Shown: in pieces, positions 43,327 through 51,838 of the stretch
How positions within the stretch are numbered: the stretch's first letter is position 1
Layout of the letters: the number at the start of each line of letters is the position of its first letter
From: Herbidospora solisilvae
GTDB taxonomy: Bacteria > Actinomycetota > Actinomycetes > Streptosporangiales > Streptosporangiaceae
Length of the DNA stretch: 64,000 nucleotides
NCBI RefSeq assembly: GCF_009901565.1
Contig: NZ_WXEW01000005.1
Location: forward strand, 62,001 to 126,000
Reading direction: 5' to 3'
Position numbers and translations under genes: made by a program
Notes under the pieces: generated by a model
Databases searched by the model: none
Told to the model about the DNA's origin: nothing
Seen by the model: only the letters and a program-made list of their open reading frames with translations

Positions 43327-44101
43327 GGCGGCTGACCTCCTCCTTCAGACGGACCGTGATCTCGCCGGCCAGCTTGGCGACCTCGGCCGACTCGGTGCGG
43401 CGCGGGCGTTCGAGGTCCACCGTGTAGTCCTCGATGACGGTTCCCGGGCGGCTGGACAGGAGAACCACCCGGTCGCCGAGGCGGACCGCCTCGCGGACGT
43501 TGTGGGTGACGAACAGGATCGTGAGGTTGCGCTCGCGCCAGATGCGCTCGAGTTCGTCGTGCAGCAGGTCGCGGGTCATCGCGTCGAGGGCGCCGAACGG
43601 TTCGTCCATCAGCAGGACGTCGGCCTCCTGGGCGAGCGCGCGGGCGAGGGAGACGCGCTGGCGCATGCCGCCGGACAGTTCGTGGGGGCGCTTCTTGGCG
43701 AAGCCGCCGAGGTGGACGACGTCGAGGAGCTCGGCCGCCCGCTCCCTGCGCTTCCTGCGGTCGAGCGAGCGTAGCGCCAGCTCGACGTTGCCCGTGACGG
43801 TCAGCCAGGGGAACAGGGCGGGTTCCTGGAACATCATGGCGATCTGCCTGCCGCCGGTCTCGATGGTCCCGGCGGTCGGCCGGTCGAGGCCCGCGACGAG
43901 GTTGAGCATGGTGCTCTTGCCGCACCCCGACGCGCCGAGGAGACAGACGAACTCGCCCTGCGCCGCCGTCAGGGAGACCTGGTCGAGGGCGAGGAGGCTG
44001 GTGGGGCCCCGGCCGTACACCTTGGAGACGGCGTCCAGCCGGACGGCGGGCGCGGGGCCCTCCGTCCGGCCGTGGCCGAGCTCCTGGGTAGGAGCTGTCA
44101 C
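43316..44101 (-). CDS. SsuB/TauB-type ABC transporter ATPase
   Basis: 261 aa from GTG 44101, whose GTGA overlaps the binding-protein stop. Walker A GASGCGKST, Q-loop MMFQEPALFPW (typical of NitT/TauT ATPases), signature LSGGMRQRVSLARAL, Walker B DVLLMDEPFGALD, switch His FVTHNVREAV. Energises uptake with the permease downstream and lipoprotein upstream. Confidence 0.94.
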   Translation of the reverse strand: MTAPTQELGHGRTEGPAPAVRLDAVSKVYGRGPTSLLALDQVSLTAAQGEFVCLLGASGCGKSTMLNLVAGLDRPTAGTIETGGRQIAMMFQEPALFPWLTVTGNVELALRSLDRRKRRERAAELLDVVHLGGFAKKRPHELSGGMRQRVSLARALAQEADVLLMDEPFGALDAMTRDLLHDELERIWRERNLTILFVTHNVREAVRLGDRVVLLSSRPGTVIEDYTVDLERPRRTESAEVAKLAGEITVRLKEEVSRHGR

Positions 44102-45180
44102 TTGTCGCTCACCGCCGTCTCGCCCTTGGCGGCCAGGATCCCGTTGAGCGTGGTCAGGTCGTAGATGCCGTTCAGGTCGATCGGCTTCAGCAGGCCCACC
44201 TTGATGGCGTGGTCGGCGCTGCCGACCAGCGAGGAGGCGATCGGGTCGTTGGTGAACGTGATGTTCTTCAGCGCCGCGTCGAGCACCTCGGGCTTGAGCG
44301 GCTTGCCGGTCAGCTTCTCGAGCTGCGCGTTGACCGCCGTGGCCGCCCCGGCCGGGTCGGAGTTGATGAAGGCGGTCGACTCGACGTGGCCCTCGATCAG
44401 CTTCTTGACCAGGTCGGGGTGCTCCTTGGCCCACTCCTGCCGGACGATCAGGTGGGTGATCACGAACTGCTTGTTCGGCCACAGGTCGCGCTCGTCGATC
44501 AGGACCTTGCCGCCGCTCTCCTGTATCAGGCGGCTGGCGAAGGGCTCGGGCACCCACGCGCCGTCGATGTCACCGGTGGCGAAGGTCTGCAGGGTCAGCG
44601 AGTTCTCCTGCGGCACGATCGACACCTCGCCGCCGCCCTTGGTGTCGGTCTTGATGCCCTTCTCGTCCAGGTAGTAGCGGAGCGCGACGTCCTGGGTGTT
44701 GCCGAGCTGCGGGGTGGCGACCTTCTTGCCCTTGAGGTCCTCGATGCTGTTGATCTCGGGCTTCACGACCAGGTAGACGCCCCCCGACGCCGCCCCGGCC
44801 ACGATCTTGATCGCCTGGCCCTTCGACTTCTCCCACGCGTTGATCGCGGGGTTCGGGCCGATGTAGGTCGCGTCGATGGCCCCCGAGAAGACCGCCTCGA
44901 TGGCGGCGGGACCGGCGTTGAAGGTGCTCGTCTTGAGGGTGACGTTGTCGCCCAGAGCCTTGGTGAAGTAGCCCTTCTCGACGCCGACGAGGGCGGTCGA
45001 GTGGGTGATGTTGGGGAAGAACCCGAGCCGGAGCTCGCTCTTCTCCGCAGGTGCCCCGCCGGCGGGAGCGGAGGCGCCCCCATCGGCGGTCGTACCGCCC
45101 CCGCCGCAGGCGGCCGCGAGCGAGGTGACCATCACCGCGGCCAGCGCGGCGACTACCCCGCGAACCCTGCGAGCCTTCAT
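44098..45180 (-). CDS. Lipoprotein substrate-binding protein, SsuA/NitT-TauT family
   Basis: A 360-aa exported lipoprotein: signal ending in lipobox LAAAC (Cys at about 25) followed by a Gly/Ala/Pro linker. The mature protein begins LRLGFFPNITHSTALVGVEKGYF, the standard SsuA/TauA start, with later YIGPNPAINAWEKS, DLKGKKVATPQLGNTQDVALRYYL and DIDGAWVPEPFASRLI. The ligand could be an aliphatic sulfonate, sulfate ester or related anion; no desulfonating monooxygenase is in the window. First gene of a four-gene operon (binding protein, ATPase, permease, Rrf2). Confidence 0.92.
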   Translation of the reverse strand: MKARRVRGVVAALAAVMVTSLAAACGGGGTTADGGASAPAGGAPAEKSELRLGFFPNITHSTALVGVEKGYFTKALGDNVTLKTSTFNAGPAAIEAVFSGAIDATYIGPNPAINAWEKSKGQAIKIVAGAASGGVYLVVKPEINSIEDLKGKKVATPQLGNTQDVALRYYLDEKGIKTDTKGGGEVSIVPQENSLTLQTFATGDIDGAWVPEPFASRLIQESGGKVLIDERDLWPNKQFVITHLIVRQEWAKEHPDLVKKLIEGHVESTAFINSDPAGAATAVNAQLEKLTGKPLKPEVLDAALKNITFTNDPIASSLVGSADHAIKVGLLKPIDLNGIYDLTTLNGILAAKGETAVSDK

Positions 45181-45196
45181 ACGCTTCTCCCTGATT

Positions 45197-45213
45197 CCTA
45201 CTTAATAAGTCGG
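45197..45213. promoter_or_regulatory. Palindromic operator upstream of Ssu-like operon
   Basis: CCTACTTAATAAGTCGG is a 17-bp palindrome of form CC-N-ACTTA-N-TAAGT-N-GG, broken only at positions 3 and 15. It lies 17 bp upstream of the binding-protein ATG in an AT-rich stretch. Probable site of the operon-encoded Rrf2 repressor. Confidence 0.6.
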
Positions 45214-45377
45214 GTTAGGCAGTATTAAAGAGCGATCCAAGATTCCCGTCAAGCCCGGTAGGTTTTTGGACATCATGCAAACGTCTATGAGTCGTCTATA
45301 TACTTACTGTGACTCTGAAGGGACGATGTGTGAGCCTTATAAGCTGTCATGAGATCGCTCGATCGGAGGTGAGGGAC

Positions 45378-45977
45378 GTGGGTGCGGGACGCGAGGATCG
45401 TGAATACTCGCTCGACCACGGCCCTCACGGGATCGCGGATCTGGATCGCATGCCAAGGGACGCGCGCTACGAACTCGTCAACGGATGGATTGTGATGTCC
45501 CCCTGGCCTGGCATGCGCCACGACTATGTCGTGAAGAAACTCGTGCGAATCCTGGATTCGGCCATCGAGTCCGCCGGAACTGACCTCTACGTCAACGGCC
45601 CTGTCGACATGTACACGGTGAGAGGTCTACGAGTACCTGACATAGCGGTGGCTGACTGGGCGAGTGTGCGCCAAGGGCTGGAAGACGACGAGCGTGCCCA
45701 TTCGCCGCACAGCATCAAGCTGGTGATCGAGGTGATCTCCCGAAACAGTGGCAGCGAGCGTACCGACCGATATGAGAAGGCCGTCGAGTATGCGGCTTCC
45801 GGAGTGCAGGAATACTGGGTCGTCGACACCCATCCGACGGTGAACATCACCCGATACGCTCTGGCGTCCGGCTACCTGACCTATCACCGGTTGGAAAGAG
45901 TGTTCGCCGGAGCCGTCTTCAAGTCGGAGACGCCGGTACCGATCGAGTTCGATCCGGCCGTGCTCTTGGAGGCGTGA
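45378..45977 (+). CDS. Uma2-family (DUF820) putative endonuclease
   Basis: 199 aa from GTG 45378, chosen because GGAGGTGA (45365-45372) is ideally spaced. The restriction-endonuclease-like fold of the Uma2 family is suggested by RYELVNGWIVMSPWPGMRHDYVVKKLVRIL, then VPDIAVADWA (P-D) and LVIEVISRNSGSERTDRYEKAVEYAASGVQEYWVVD (E-V-x-S ... K-x-x-Y-A/E). These contain the conserved D, E and K of the nuclease core. Base composition is lower in GC than its neighbours, hinting at transfer. Such genes are scattered singly in actinomycetes and cyanobacteria, with biological role unknown. Confidence 0.85.
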   Translation: MGAGREDREYSLDHGPHGIADLDRMPRDARYELVNGWIVMSPWPGMRHDYVVKKLVRILDSAIESAGTDLYVNGPVDMYTVRGLRVPDIAVADWASVRQGLEDDERAHSPHSIKLVIEVISRNSGSERTDRYEKAVEYAASGVQEYWVVDTHPTVNITRYALASGYLTYHRLERVFAGAVFKSETPVPIEFDPAVLLEA

Positions 45978-45996
45978 GCAAGGCGATCGCCGGATC

Positions 45997-47271
45997 TCAG
46001 GCGCAGGACTCGTCGAGGTCGATCGGCTTGTCGGCCTTCGCCTTCGGCTTGGCGGCCGGGGTGGCCGCCACCGGACGGGTGCGTTCGCCCAGTGCCTCGG
46101 CGACCTTCTCTTTGATCAGGTCCCAATCCGGGTTGCCGGTCCGGATCAGCGGCGGCACGAACTGGAGGCTGGTGATGTCGGCCTCCTTGACCTTCGGGGT
46201 CAGGTCGATCAGGTCGGGCACCAGACTGCGCGGGATGTCGGTCGAGACGTAGCGCTTGGTCGCGTCCGCGATGCGTTCGAAGCCGCGCAGCACCTTCAGC
46301 GGGTCGGCCTGGTCGGCGACCGCGTTCAGCAGGCACTTCTGCCGGCCCATGCGCTGGTAGTCGTCGCTGTCGGTGCGGGAGCGGCCGAACCACAGGGCCT
46401 CGGTGCCGTTCAGCCGCCGGGTGCCGGCCTTGATGAGGCCCTCGCGGTAGGCGCCGAACACGATGTCGTGCCGCACCGTCACGGTGACGCCGCCCATGGC
46501 GTTGATGATCTGGGCGAAGCCGCGCATGTCGACCATCGCGTAGTAGTCGACGTCGAGGCCGAGGATGTCGCCGACCGTCGACTTCAGCAGGTCGGCGCCG
46601 GACCGCCCCTGGTCTTCGCCCCACTGGAAGACCTCGTTCAGCAGCGCGGCCGCGGGGAAGCCGTCGACCGGCACGTTCTGCAGGTTGCGCGGCAGCGAGA
46701 ACAGGACCGACTCCCCCGTCCGGGTGTCGACCGACGCCACCGTCATGCTGTCGGTCCGGGCGCCGGGCCGGTTCTTGGCCGCGTCGGCGCCGACGAGCAG
46801 GATGTTCAGGCGTTCGCGGCCCGCCCAGGGGTCGGCCGCCACGGGGGCCGCGACCTCGGGGGCCGGGTCGTCGGCGACGAAGACCGTGCTGACGACCTCG
46901 TTCGACACGTACGCCAGCCGCGACGCGTAGCCCAGCGGCGCGGCCACCAGCACGCAGAGCCCGGCGACGGCGAGCAGGGGAAGGCCGAAGCGGGTCCGCC
47001 GGGGGCGGATCACCAGCCACGACCAGACGATGACGCCCGCCCACACGACGGCCAGCGCGACCCCGGCGGCGACGACGAGGTCAAGCCGCCGTAGCGCCAG
47101 CGTCGGCGCGTTGCCGAGGACCGTCACCGCGGCCGACAGCAGGGTCAGCCACACGGCCGCGAGGGCCAGGCCGGTGCGCACCCGGCCGGTCCAGATGTGC
47201 GCGACTCCCCACAGGAGCGTCGAAGCGAGCGTCAGGGCCAACGCCCTGCGCAGGCTCCGGTTTTCGCGCAT
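45997..47271 (-). CDS. LytR-CpsA-Psr (LCP) family protein, 1
   Basis: 424 aa. Four N-terminal transmembrane helices (about 8-30, 36-56, 64-88, 95-118), more than the usual one, precede an extracytoplasmic LCP domain (about 150-370). Conserved LCP features: NILLVGADAAKNRPGARTDSMTVASVD, SLPRNLQNVPV, and GRSRTDSDDYQRMGRQKCLLNAV with catalytic arginines. LCP proteins attach secondary polymers (teichoic acids, arabinogalactan) to peptidoglycan. A second LCP gene lies 30 bp upstream, so they may be cotranscribed. The C-terminus is Lys/Ala-rich with a late Cys. Confidence 0.9.
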   Translation of the reverse strand: MRENRSLRRALALTLASTLLWGVAHIWTGRVRTGLALAAVWLTLLSAAVTVLGNAPTLALRRLDLVVAAGVALAVVWAGVIVWSWLVIRPRRTRFGLPLLAVAGLCVLVAAPLGYASRLAYVSNEVVSTVFVADDPAPEVAAPVAADPWAGRERLNILLVGADAAKNRPGARTDSMTVASVDTRTGESVLFSLPRNLQNVPVDGFPAAALLNEVFQWGEDQGRSGADLLKSTVGDILGLDVDYYAMVDMRGFAQIINAMGGVTVTVRHDIVFGAYREGLIKAGTRRLNGTEALWFGRSRTDSDDYQRMGRQKCLLNAVADQADPLKVLRGFERIADATKRYVSTDIPRSLVPDLIDLTPKVKEADITSLQFVPPLIRTGNPDWDLIKEKVAEALGERTRPVAATPAAKPKAKADKPIDLDESCA

Positions 47272-47301
47272 GACGTCCCGTATGCCCTATTCGATGCGGG
47301 T

Positions 47302-48708
47302 TTAACGTGTCGTGCAGGTGTCGTGGGTCGCGTCGAAGCCCTCGACGTCTTCGATCGTGGTCTTCGGTTCCTTGAGGCCCTGGTAGTCGGCGCCGAGCAC
47401 CAGGACGACCTGCTGTGTCGTGCCGTTCCGCACGTTGAACGTGGTCGACTTCACCAGTTCGCGGAACACCCGCGCCGCCCGCGTCTGGCCGTTCGGGGTG
47501 TACTTCACGAACGTCTTCGCGTAGGGCTTGGGCGCGTCCTCCACGCCGAGGATGTGGTAGCCGCGCTGCTCCAGGATCGCCGCCACGTTCGTGGCCAGGC
47601 CCGAGCGGCCCGAGCCGTTCTGCACGAGCACGTGGATCTGGCTCTTGGGGATCTTCTGCTCGCCCGTGTCGACCTTGGAGGTGAGCTGGTCTTTGGCGAC
47701 CATCGTGAACAGGCTCTTGGCCTGCGGCTGCACCCACTCGACCCGGCCGGGGCTGGTCAGCGAGTAGTGCCACGGCGTGGTGATGAAGCGGATCGAACCG
47801 GCCTTCAGGCCCTCGGCGCTCAGCGCCAGGTCCTTCAGCACCGACGGGGTCAGCTCGGGGTCGGTGGTGATCGACTTGGTCACGGCGTCGAGCAGGGCCA
47901 GCAGCGCGCCGGGGTTGGTGAGGGTCTCGCCGCTCATCGCCTTCTTCGCCATCGAGGCCAGGAACATCTGCTGGCGCTGGATGCGGCCGATGTCGGAGCC
48001 GTCGCCGAGGCTGTAGCGGGCGCGGACGTACCCGAGGCTCTGTTCCCCGTTGAGGGTCTGCTTGCCGGGCGCGAGGGTGAGCAGGGCCTTCTTGTCTTTG
48101 ATCCCCGGTTCCGGTACGCAGACCGGCACGCCCCCCAGCGCGTCGACCATGGCCTTGAAGCCGGTGAAGTCGACCTTCACGTAGTGGTCGATGTGGATTT
48201 TGGTGAGCGTCTCGATCGTCTTCCACGTGCAGCCGATGCCGCCCGAGTTGAACGACTCGTTGATCATGCCGACGTGGGCGTTCTGGCCGGGGAATCCCTT
48301 CCTGGCCGGGCAGGCCGGCAACTGGACGAGGGAGTCGCGCGGGAAGCTGATCAACGTGGCGCCGTCGCGCTTGGGGGAGATGTGGGCCAGGATGATCGTG
48401 TCGGTGCGCTCTCCGGCGAAGGAGCCATAGCGGGCGTTCGCGCCGTTGCGCTGGTCGGAGCCCACGATGAGCACGTTCAGCGCTGGATTGATCTTGTCGG
48501 GCCGGTGCCCCAGGTCGGACGTCGGGACCGACTCGTGCTTGACGTTCGTGGTGACCTTCACGTAGCCGGTGACCACGAAGCTCGCCGCCCCGACCACGAC
48601 GCCCATCACGGCCGCGACCAGCACCTGCACCCACGCGACCCACAGGCGGCGGGGCCGTTCTGGCAGCGGCGGCGGAACCAGCCTTGGACGCACGTCGATC
48701 TGACTCAA
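47302..48708 (-). CDS. LytR-CpsA-Psr (LCP) family protein with LytR_C domain, 2
   Basis: 468 aa. A short cytoplasmic N-terminus, one transmembrane helix (about 22-48), the LCP domain (about 75-280: LIVGSDQRNGANARYGSFAGERTDTIILAHI, ISFPRDSLVQLP, YVRARYSLGDGSDIGRIQRQQMF) and a C-terminal LytR_C domain (about 370-460: IHVLVQNGSGRSGLATNVAAILEQRGYHI). Start TTG 48708 (M-S-Q-I-D) fits the protein; a GTG at 48693 is an alternative and the frame is open further upstream. Function as for the neighbouring LCP gene: cell-wall polymer ligation. Confidence 0.88.
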   Translation of the reverse strand: MSQIDVRPRLVPPPLPERPRRLWVAWVQVLVAAVMGVVVGAASFVVTGYVKVTTNVKHESVPTSDLGHRPDKINPALNVLIVGSDQRNGANARYGSFAGERTDTIILAHISPKRDGATLISFPRDSLVQLPACPARKGFPGQNAHVGMINESFNSGGIGCTWKTIETLTKIHIDHYVKVDFTGFKAMVDALGGVPVCVPEPGIKDKKALLTLAPGKQTLNGEQSLGYVRARYSLGDGSDIGRIQRQQMFLASMAKKAMSGETLTNPGALLALLDAVTKSITTDPELTPSVLKDLALSAEGLKAGSIRFITTPWHYSLTSPGRVEWVQPQAKSLFTMVAKDQLTSKVDTGEQKIPKSQIHVLVQNGSGRSGLATNVAAILEQRGYHILGVEDAPKPYAKTFVKYTPNGQTRAARVFRELVKSTTFNVRNGTTQQVVLVLGADYQGLKEPKTTIEDVEGFDATHDTCTTR

Positions 48709-48779
48709 CGCCCTACCCCCGGGGGAAACGATCCGGGGCCACCCCCCGGTCACCGCTGCAAAGTGTAACGACGAATCCC

Positions 48780-49799
48780 CTAATGCCCGGCCGAAACCGG
48801 CGGTCCGGTGCTTCCGCGAGGATTCAGACTGGCCGCCCGGTCTTCGAACGAACCGGGCTCGGAGCCGTCGATCAGGTCGAGCAGCATCCGCGCGGCGTGT
48901 GCCCCATAGGCCGGGATGTCCCTGGTCAGGGCGGTCAGCGGGGGGCGTACGACCTGAGAGAGGGGCGAGTCGTCCCAGGCCACGATCGACAGGTCGGCGG
49001 GCACGGCCAGGCCCATCTCCTGGGCGACCGAGAGGCCGGCGACGGCCATGATGTCGTTGTCGTAGACGATCGCGGTGGGCCTGACCCGAGACGACAGCAG
49101 CCGCCGCGTGGCCCGCGCGCCCTCCTCGCCCGTGTAGTCGGTGTGCACGACCGGGCAGTCGTCGAGCCCGGCGCAGGCGCGGGCGAACTCGCGGTCGCGC
49201 AGTGTGGTGTGGACGAGTTTCGGTAGGCCCGCAATTCGGGCGATCCGGCGGTGGCCGAGGGCGGTGAGGTAGTCGACGGTCTCGCGTACCGGGGCGCCCT
49301 CGTCGGACCAGACCGGCACCAGCGAGCCAGCCCCCGACGGATCGCCGATGACGACGACCGGCATGCCGAGCTCCTCCATGACCGGGACACGCGGGTCGTC
49401 GACGTGCAGGTCGACCAGGAACGCGCCGTCGATGCGGCCCTCGCCCCACCAGCGCTGGTGGACGGCGATCTCGCCGTCGTGGTCGCCGACGACCTGGAGC
49501 ATGAGCGCGAAGTCGCGGGCCGACAACTCGGCCTCCAGGCCGCTGATCAGCTCCATGAAGAACGGTTCCATGCCGAGGATGCGGGCCGGACGGCACAACG
49601 CCAGGCCGATCGCGTTGGCGCGGGCGCCGTTCAGCGCGCGGGCGGCGCTGTTCGGTCGCCAGCCGATTTCATCGGCTATCGCAAGAATGCGTCGCCGGGT
49701 CGACTCCGATACACCGGGTTGCCCGTTGAGCGCGTAGGACACCGCACCCTTCGAAACCCCCGCCTGACGTGCGATATCAGAGATCGTCGGTCTTTTCAC
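48780..49799 (-). CDS. LacI-family repressor of the mannoside locus
   Basis: 339 aa. The N-terminal LacI helix-turn-helix is TISDIARQAGVSKGAVSYALNGQPGVSESTRRRILAIADEIGW followed by the hinge helix (NSAARALNGARAN). The periplasmic-binding-like sensor domain (65-330) includes GLALCRPARILGMEPFFMELISGLE and ALGHRRIARIAGLP. It is divergent from the manno-oligosaccharide transport operon. Two near-identical sites, CTTA(A/T)C(T/C)GGTTCAG, flank the operon promoter and are the best candidates for its operator. Inducer is presumably a mannobiose-type sugar. Confidence 0.93.
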   Translation of the reverse strand: MKRPTISDIARQAGVSKGAVSYALNGQPGVSESTRRRILAIADEIGWRPNSAARALNGARANAIGLALCRPARILGMEPFFMELISGLEAELSARDFALMLQVVGDHDGEIAVHQRWWGEGRIDGAFLVDLHVDDPRVPVMEELGMPVVVIGDPSGAGSLVPVWSDEGAPVRETVDYLTALGHRRIARIAGLPKLVHTTLRDREFARACAGLDDCPVVHTDYTGEEGARATRRLLSSRVRPTAIVYDNDIMAVAGLSVAQEMGLAVPADLSIVAWDDSPLSQVVRPPLTALTRDIPAYGAHAARMLLDLIDGSEPGSFEDRAASLNPRGSTGPPVSAGH

Positions 49800-49819
49800 G
49801 AACCCACCCCGTCGTGCGA

Positions 49820-49898
49820 CTTAACTGGTTCAGCGTATATCAGGCTATTGACACCCCCGTCATGTGGATTTTACGGTCTCGGTACTTATCCGGTTCAG
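49820..49898. promoter_or_regulatory. Mannoside operon promoter flanked by two LacI-type sites
   Basis: Site 1 CTTAACTGGTTCAG (49820-49833) and site 2 CTTATCCGGTTCAG (49885-49898) are 12/14 identical partial palindromes 65 bp apart. Between them TTGACA (49848-49853), an 18-bp spacer and TACGGT (49872-49877) make a good sigma-70 promoter. Site 2 falls at the expected transcription start. Confidence 0.6.
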
Positions 49899-49923
49899 CC
49901 ATGAATCACGCATTGGGAGTCCT

Positions 49924-49939
49924 CTTGGGAGCGCTCCCA
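49924..49939. promoter_or_regulatory. CelR/CebR-type operator
   Basis: Perfect 16-bp palindrome TTGGGAGCGCTCCCAA, containing TGGGAGCGCTCCCA, the known 14-bp site of the cellulose/cellobiose regulators CelR (Thermobifida) and CebR (Streptomyces). It is 77 bp before the binding-protein start, downstream of the promoter. A half-site TTGGGAG lies just upstream. Confidence 0.75.
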
Positions 49940-50015
49940 ACACGTCGGCCGGGGCTCCCACCGGCCGGCCCATCGGGGTTGGCCAGCAGGTGTGTGGATG
50001 CAAGGAGAAGAGACG

Positions 50016-51773
50016 ATGCGGAACCGCGCTACCCGGTTTCTGATCCCCATCGTGGCGGCGGGCTTACTCGCGGCCGCGTGTACGAGTGGCGGCACTCCCA
50101 CTCCGGCCCCGGGAGCGTCGGCGCCGGCCGCACCGGCTCCCGCCGCCGAAGGCGGCGCCTTCCCCCGGAACGAGACCCTCTACACGAGCGGCACCCAGTG
50201 GGGCCCGCCCGCGAACTTCAACCCCATCCGTGAGTGGGACTCCGCGACCGGCACCAAGGGCCTGGTCTACGAGACGCTGTTCCACTTCGACCCGGTCGCC
50301 GGGAAGCTCAACCCGTGGCTGGCCGCGAGCGGCGCGTGGGTCGACGACACGACGTACGAGGTCAAGCTGCGTCCGAACATCACCTGGTCGGACGGCAAGC
50401 CGTTCACCGCCGAGGACGTCAAGTTCACCTTCGAGCTCGGCAAGATGGAGACGATCCCCTACCACAACCTGTGGAACTGGCTCTCGGCCGTCGAGGCGCC
50501 CGACGCCTCGACCGTGAAGTTCACCTTCTCCAAGGCCAACTACCAGCAGTGGGACTTCAACATCTACAGCCGGTCGATCGTGCCCAAGCACATCTGGGAG
50601 GGACGCTCCGAGAAGGACGTGCTGGACGGGATCAACGAGAACCCCGTCGGCACCGGCGCGTACAAGTACCACAGCCACGACCAGGACCGCGTCGCGTGGG
50701 TGAAGAACGACACCTGGTGGGGCAAGGCGCAGCTCAACCTCGACCCGAAGCCGAAGTACATCGTCGACATCGTCAACTCCTCCAACGAGGTGGCGATGGG
50801 CCTGCTGCTGCAGAAGGGCCTCGACCTCTCCAACAACTTCCTGCCTGGCGCGGCCAACCTGGTCACCGGCAACTTCGGCATCAGCACGTACTACCCCGAG
50901 CCGCCCTACATGCTCTCGGCCAACACCGCCTGGCTGGTGCCCAACACCACCAAGAAGCCGCTGAACGACGCCGCGTTCCGCAAGGCGCTGGCCACCTCGG
51001 TCGACGTGAAGAAGATCGTCGAGGGCGTGTACGGCAACCTGGTCAAGCCCGCCAGCCCGACCGGCCTGCTGCCGCAGTGGGACCAGTTCGTCGACCAGGC
51101 GGTCGTCGGCCAGAAGGGCTTCGCCTTCGACACCGACAAGGCCAAGCAGATGCTCGCCTCCGCCGGTTACAAGGACGGCAACGGCGACGGCATGGTCGAG
51201 AACAAGGACGGCTCGCCGATCGCGCTCAAGCTGATCGTGCCGGCCGGATGGACCGACTGGATGGAGGCCATCCGGGTCATCGCCACCGGCGCCAAGGCCG
51301 CGGGCATCAACGTCGAGGCCGAGTTCCCCGACTACAACGCCCTCGTCGAGGCGCGCAACACGGGCAAGTTCGACCTGGTCATCAACAACGAGCGCCAGCT
51401 CTCGAACTCGCCGTACACCTACTTCGAGTACGTCTTCCAGCTCCCCGTCCAGGCCCAGCAGAACACCGTGAACTTCGGCCGGTACGAGAACGAGGAGGCC
51501 TGGAAGCTGGTGCAGCAGCTCGACGGCACCAAGACCGACGACATCGAGGGCATGAAGAAGGTCGCCTCGCAGCTTGAGGGCATCATGCTCGACGAGATGC
51601 CGGTCATCCCGCTCTGGTACAACGGCCTCTGGTCGCAGGTCAGCAGCAGCGTGTGGAAGAACTGGCCCTCCAGCGAGGGCAGCGCGCCCAAGTCGGCGCC
51701 CACGATGTGGCGTAACTGGCTCGAGCTCGGCGGCTTCGAGTCGCTCGCGGCGCTGCAGCCGGTCGCTCCCTAG
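50016..51773 (+). CDS. Oligosaccharide-binding lipoprotein (oligopeptide-type SBP family 5)
   Basis: 585 aa. Signal peptide with lipobox LAAAC (Cys about 22) and an Ala/Pro linker. The cluster-C binding fold (SBP_bac_5) includes NPIREWDSATGTKGLVYETLFHFDPVAGKLNPWLA, the family signature VKLRPNITWSDGKPFTAEDVKFTF and NPVGTGAYKYHSHD. Aromatic residues are abundant (WNWL, YYPEPPY, WDQF), consistent with sugar stacking. In this locus manno-oligosaccharide is the expected ligand although the family is named for peptides. ATG 50016 with AAGGAG at 50002. A strong hairpin follows the stop. Confidence 0.92.
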   Translation: MRNRATRFLIPIVAAGLLAAACTSGGTPTPAPGASAPAAPAPAAEGGAFPRNETLYTSGTQWGPPANFNPIREWDSATGTKGLVYETLFHFDPVAGKLNPWLAASGAWVDDTTYEVKLRPNITWSDGKPFTAEDVKFTFELGKMETIPYHNLWNWLSAVEAPDASTVKFTFSKANYQQWDFNIYSRSIVPKHIWEGRSEKDVLDGINENPVGTGAYKYHSHDQDRVAWVKNDTWWGKAQLNLDPKPKYIVDIVNSSNEVAMGLLLQKGLDLSNNFLPGAANLVTGNFGISTYYPEPPYMLSANTAWLVPNTTKKPLNDAAFRKALATSVDVKKIVEGVYGNLVKPASPTGLLPQWDQFVDQAVVGQKGFAFDTDKAKQMLASAGYKDGNGDGMVENKDGSPIALKLIVPAGWTDWMEAIRVIATGAKAAGINVEAEFPDYNALVEARNTGKFDLVINNERQLSNSPYTYFEYVFQLPVQAQQNTVNFGRYENEEAWKLVQQLDGTKTDDIEGMKKVASQLEGIMLDEMPVIPLWYNGLWSQVSSSVWKNWPSSEGSAPKSAPTMWRNWLELGGFESLAALQPVAP

Positions 51774-51785
51774 TCAACCCGTCTC

Positions 51786-51819
51786 GGCCCTCCCCGGCGC
51801 TGCGAAGCCGGGGAGGGCC
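51786..51819 (+). terminator. Intercistronic hairpin after binding-protein gene
   Basis: Perfect 13-bp arms GGCCCTCCCCGGC (51786-51798) and complement (51807-51819), loop GCTGCGAA. It lies inside the operon, 12 bp after the binding-protein stop and 20 bp before the permease start. Likely a partial terminator or mRNA-stabilising element giving excess binding protein. Confidence 0.65.
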
Positions 51820-51838
51820 TCCCTAGGGAGAACCCCTC

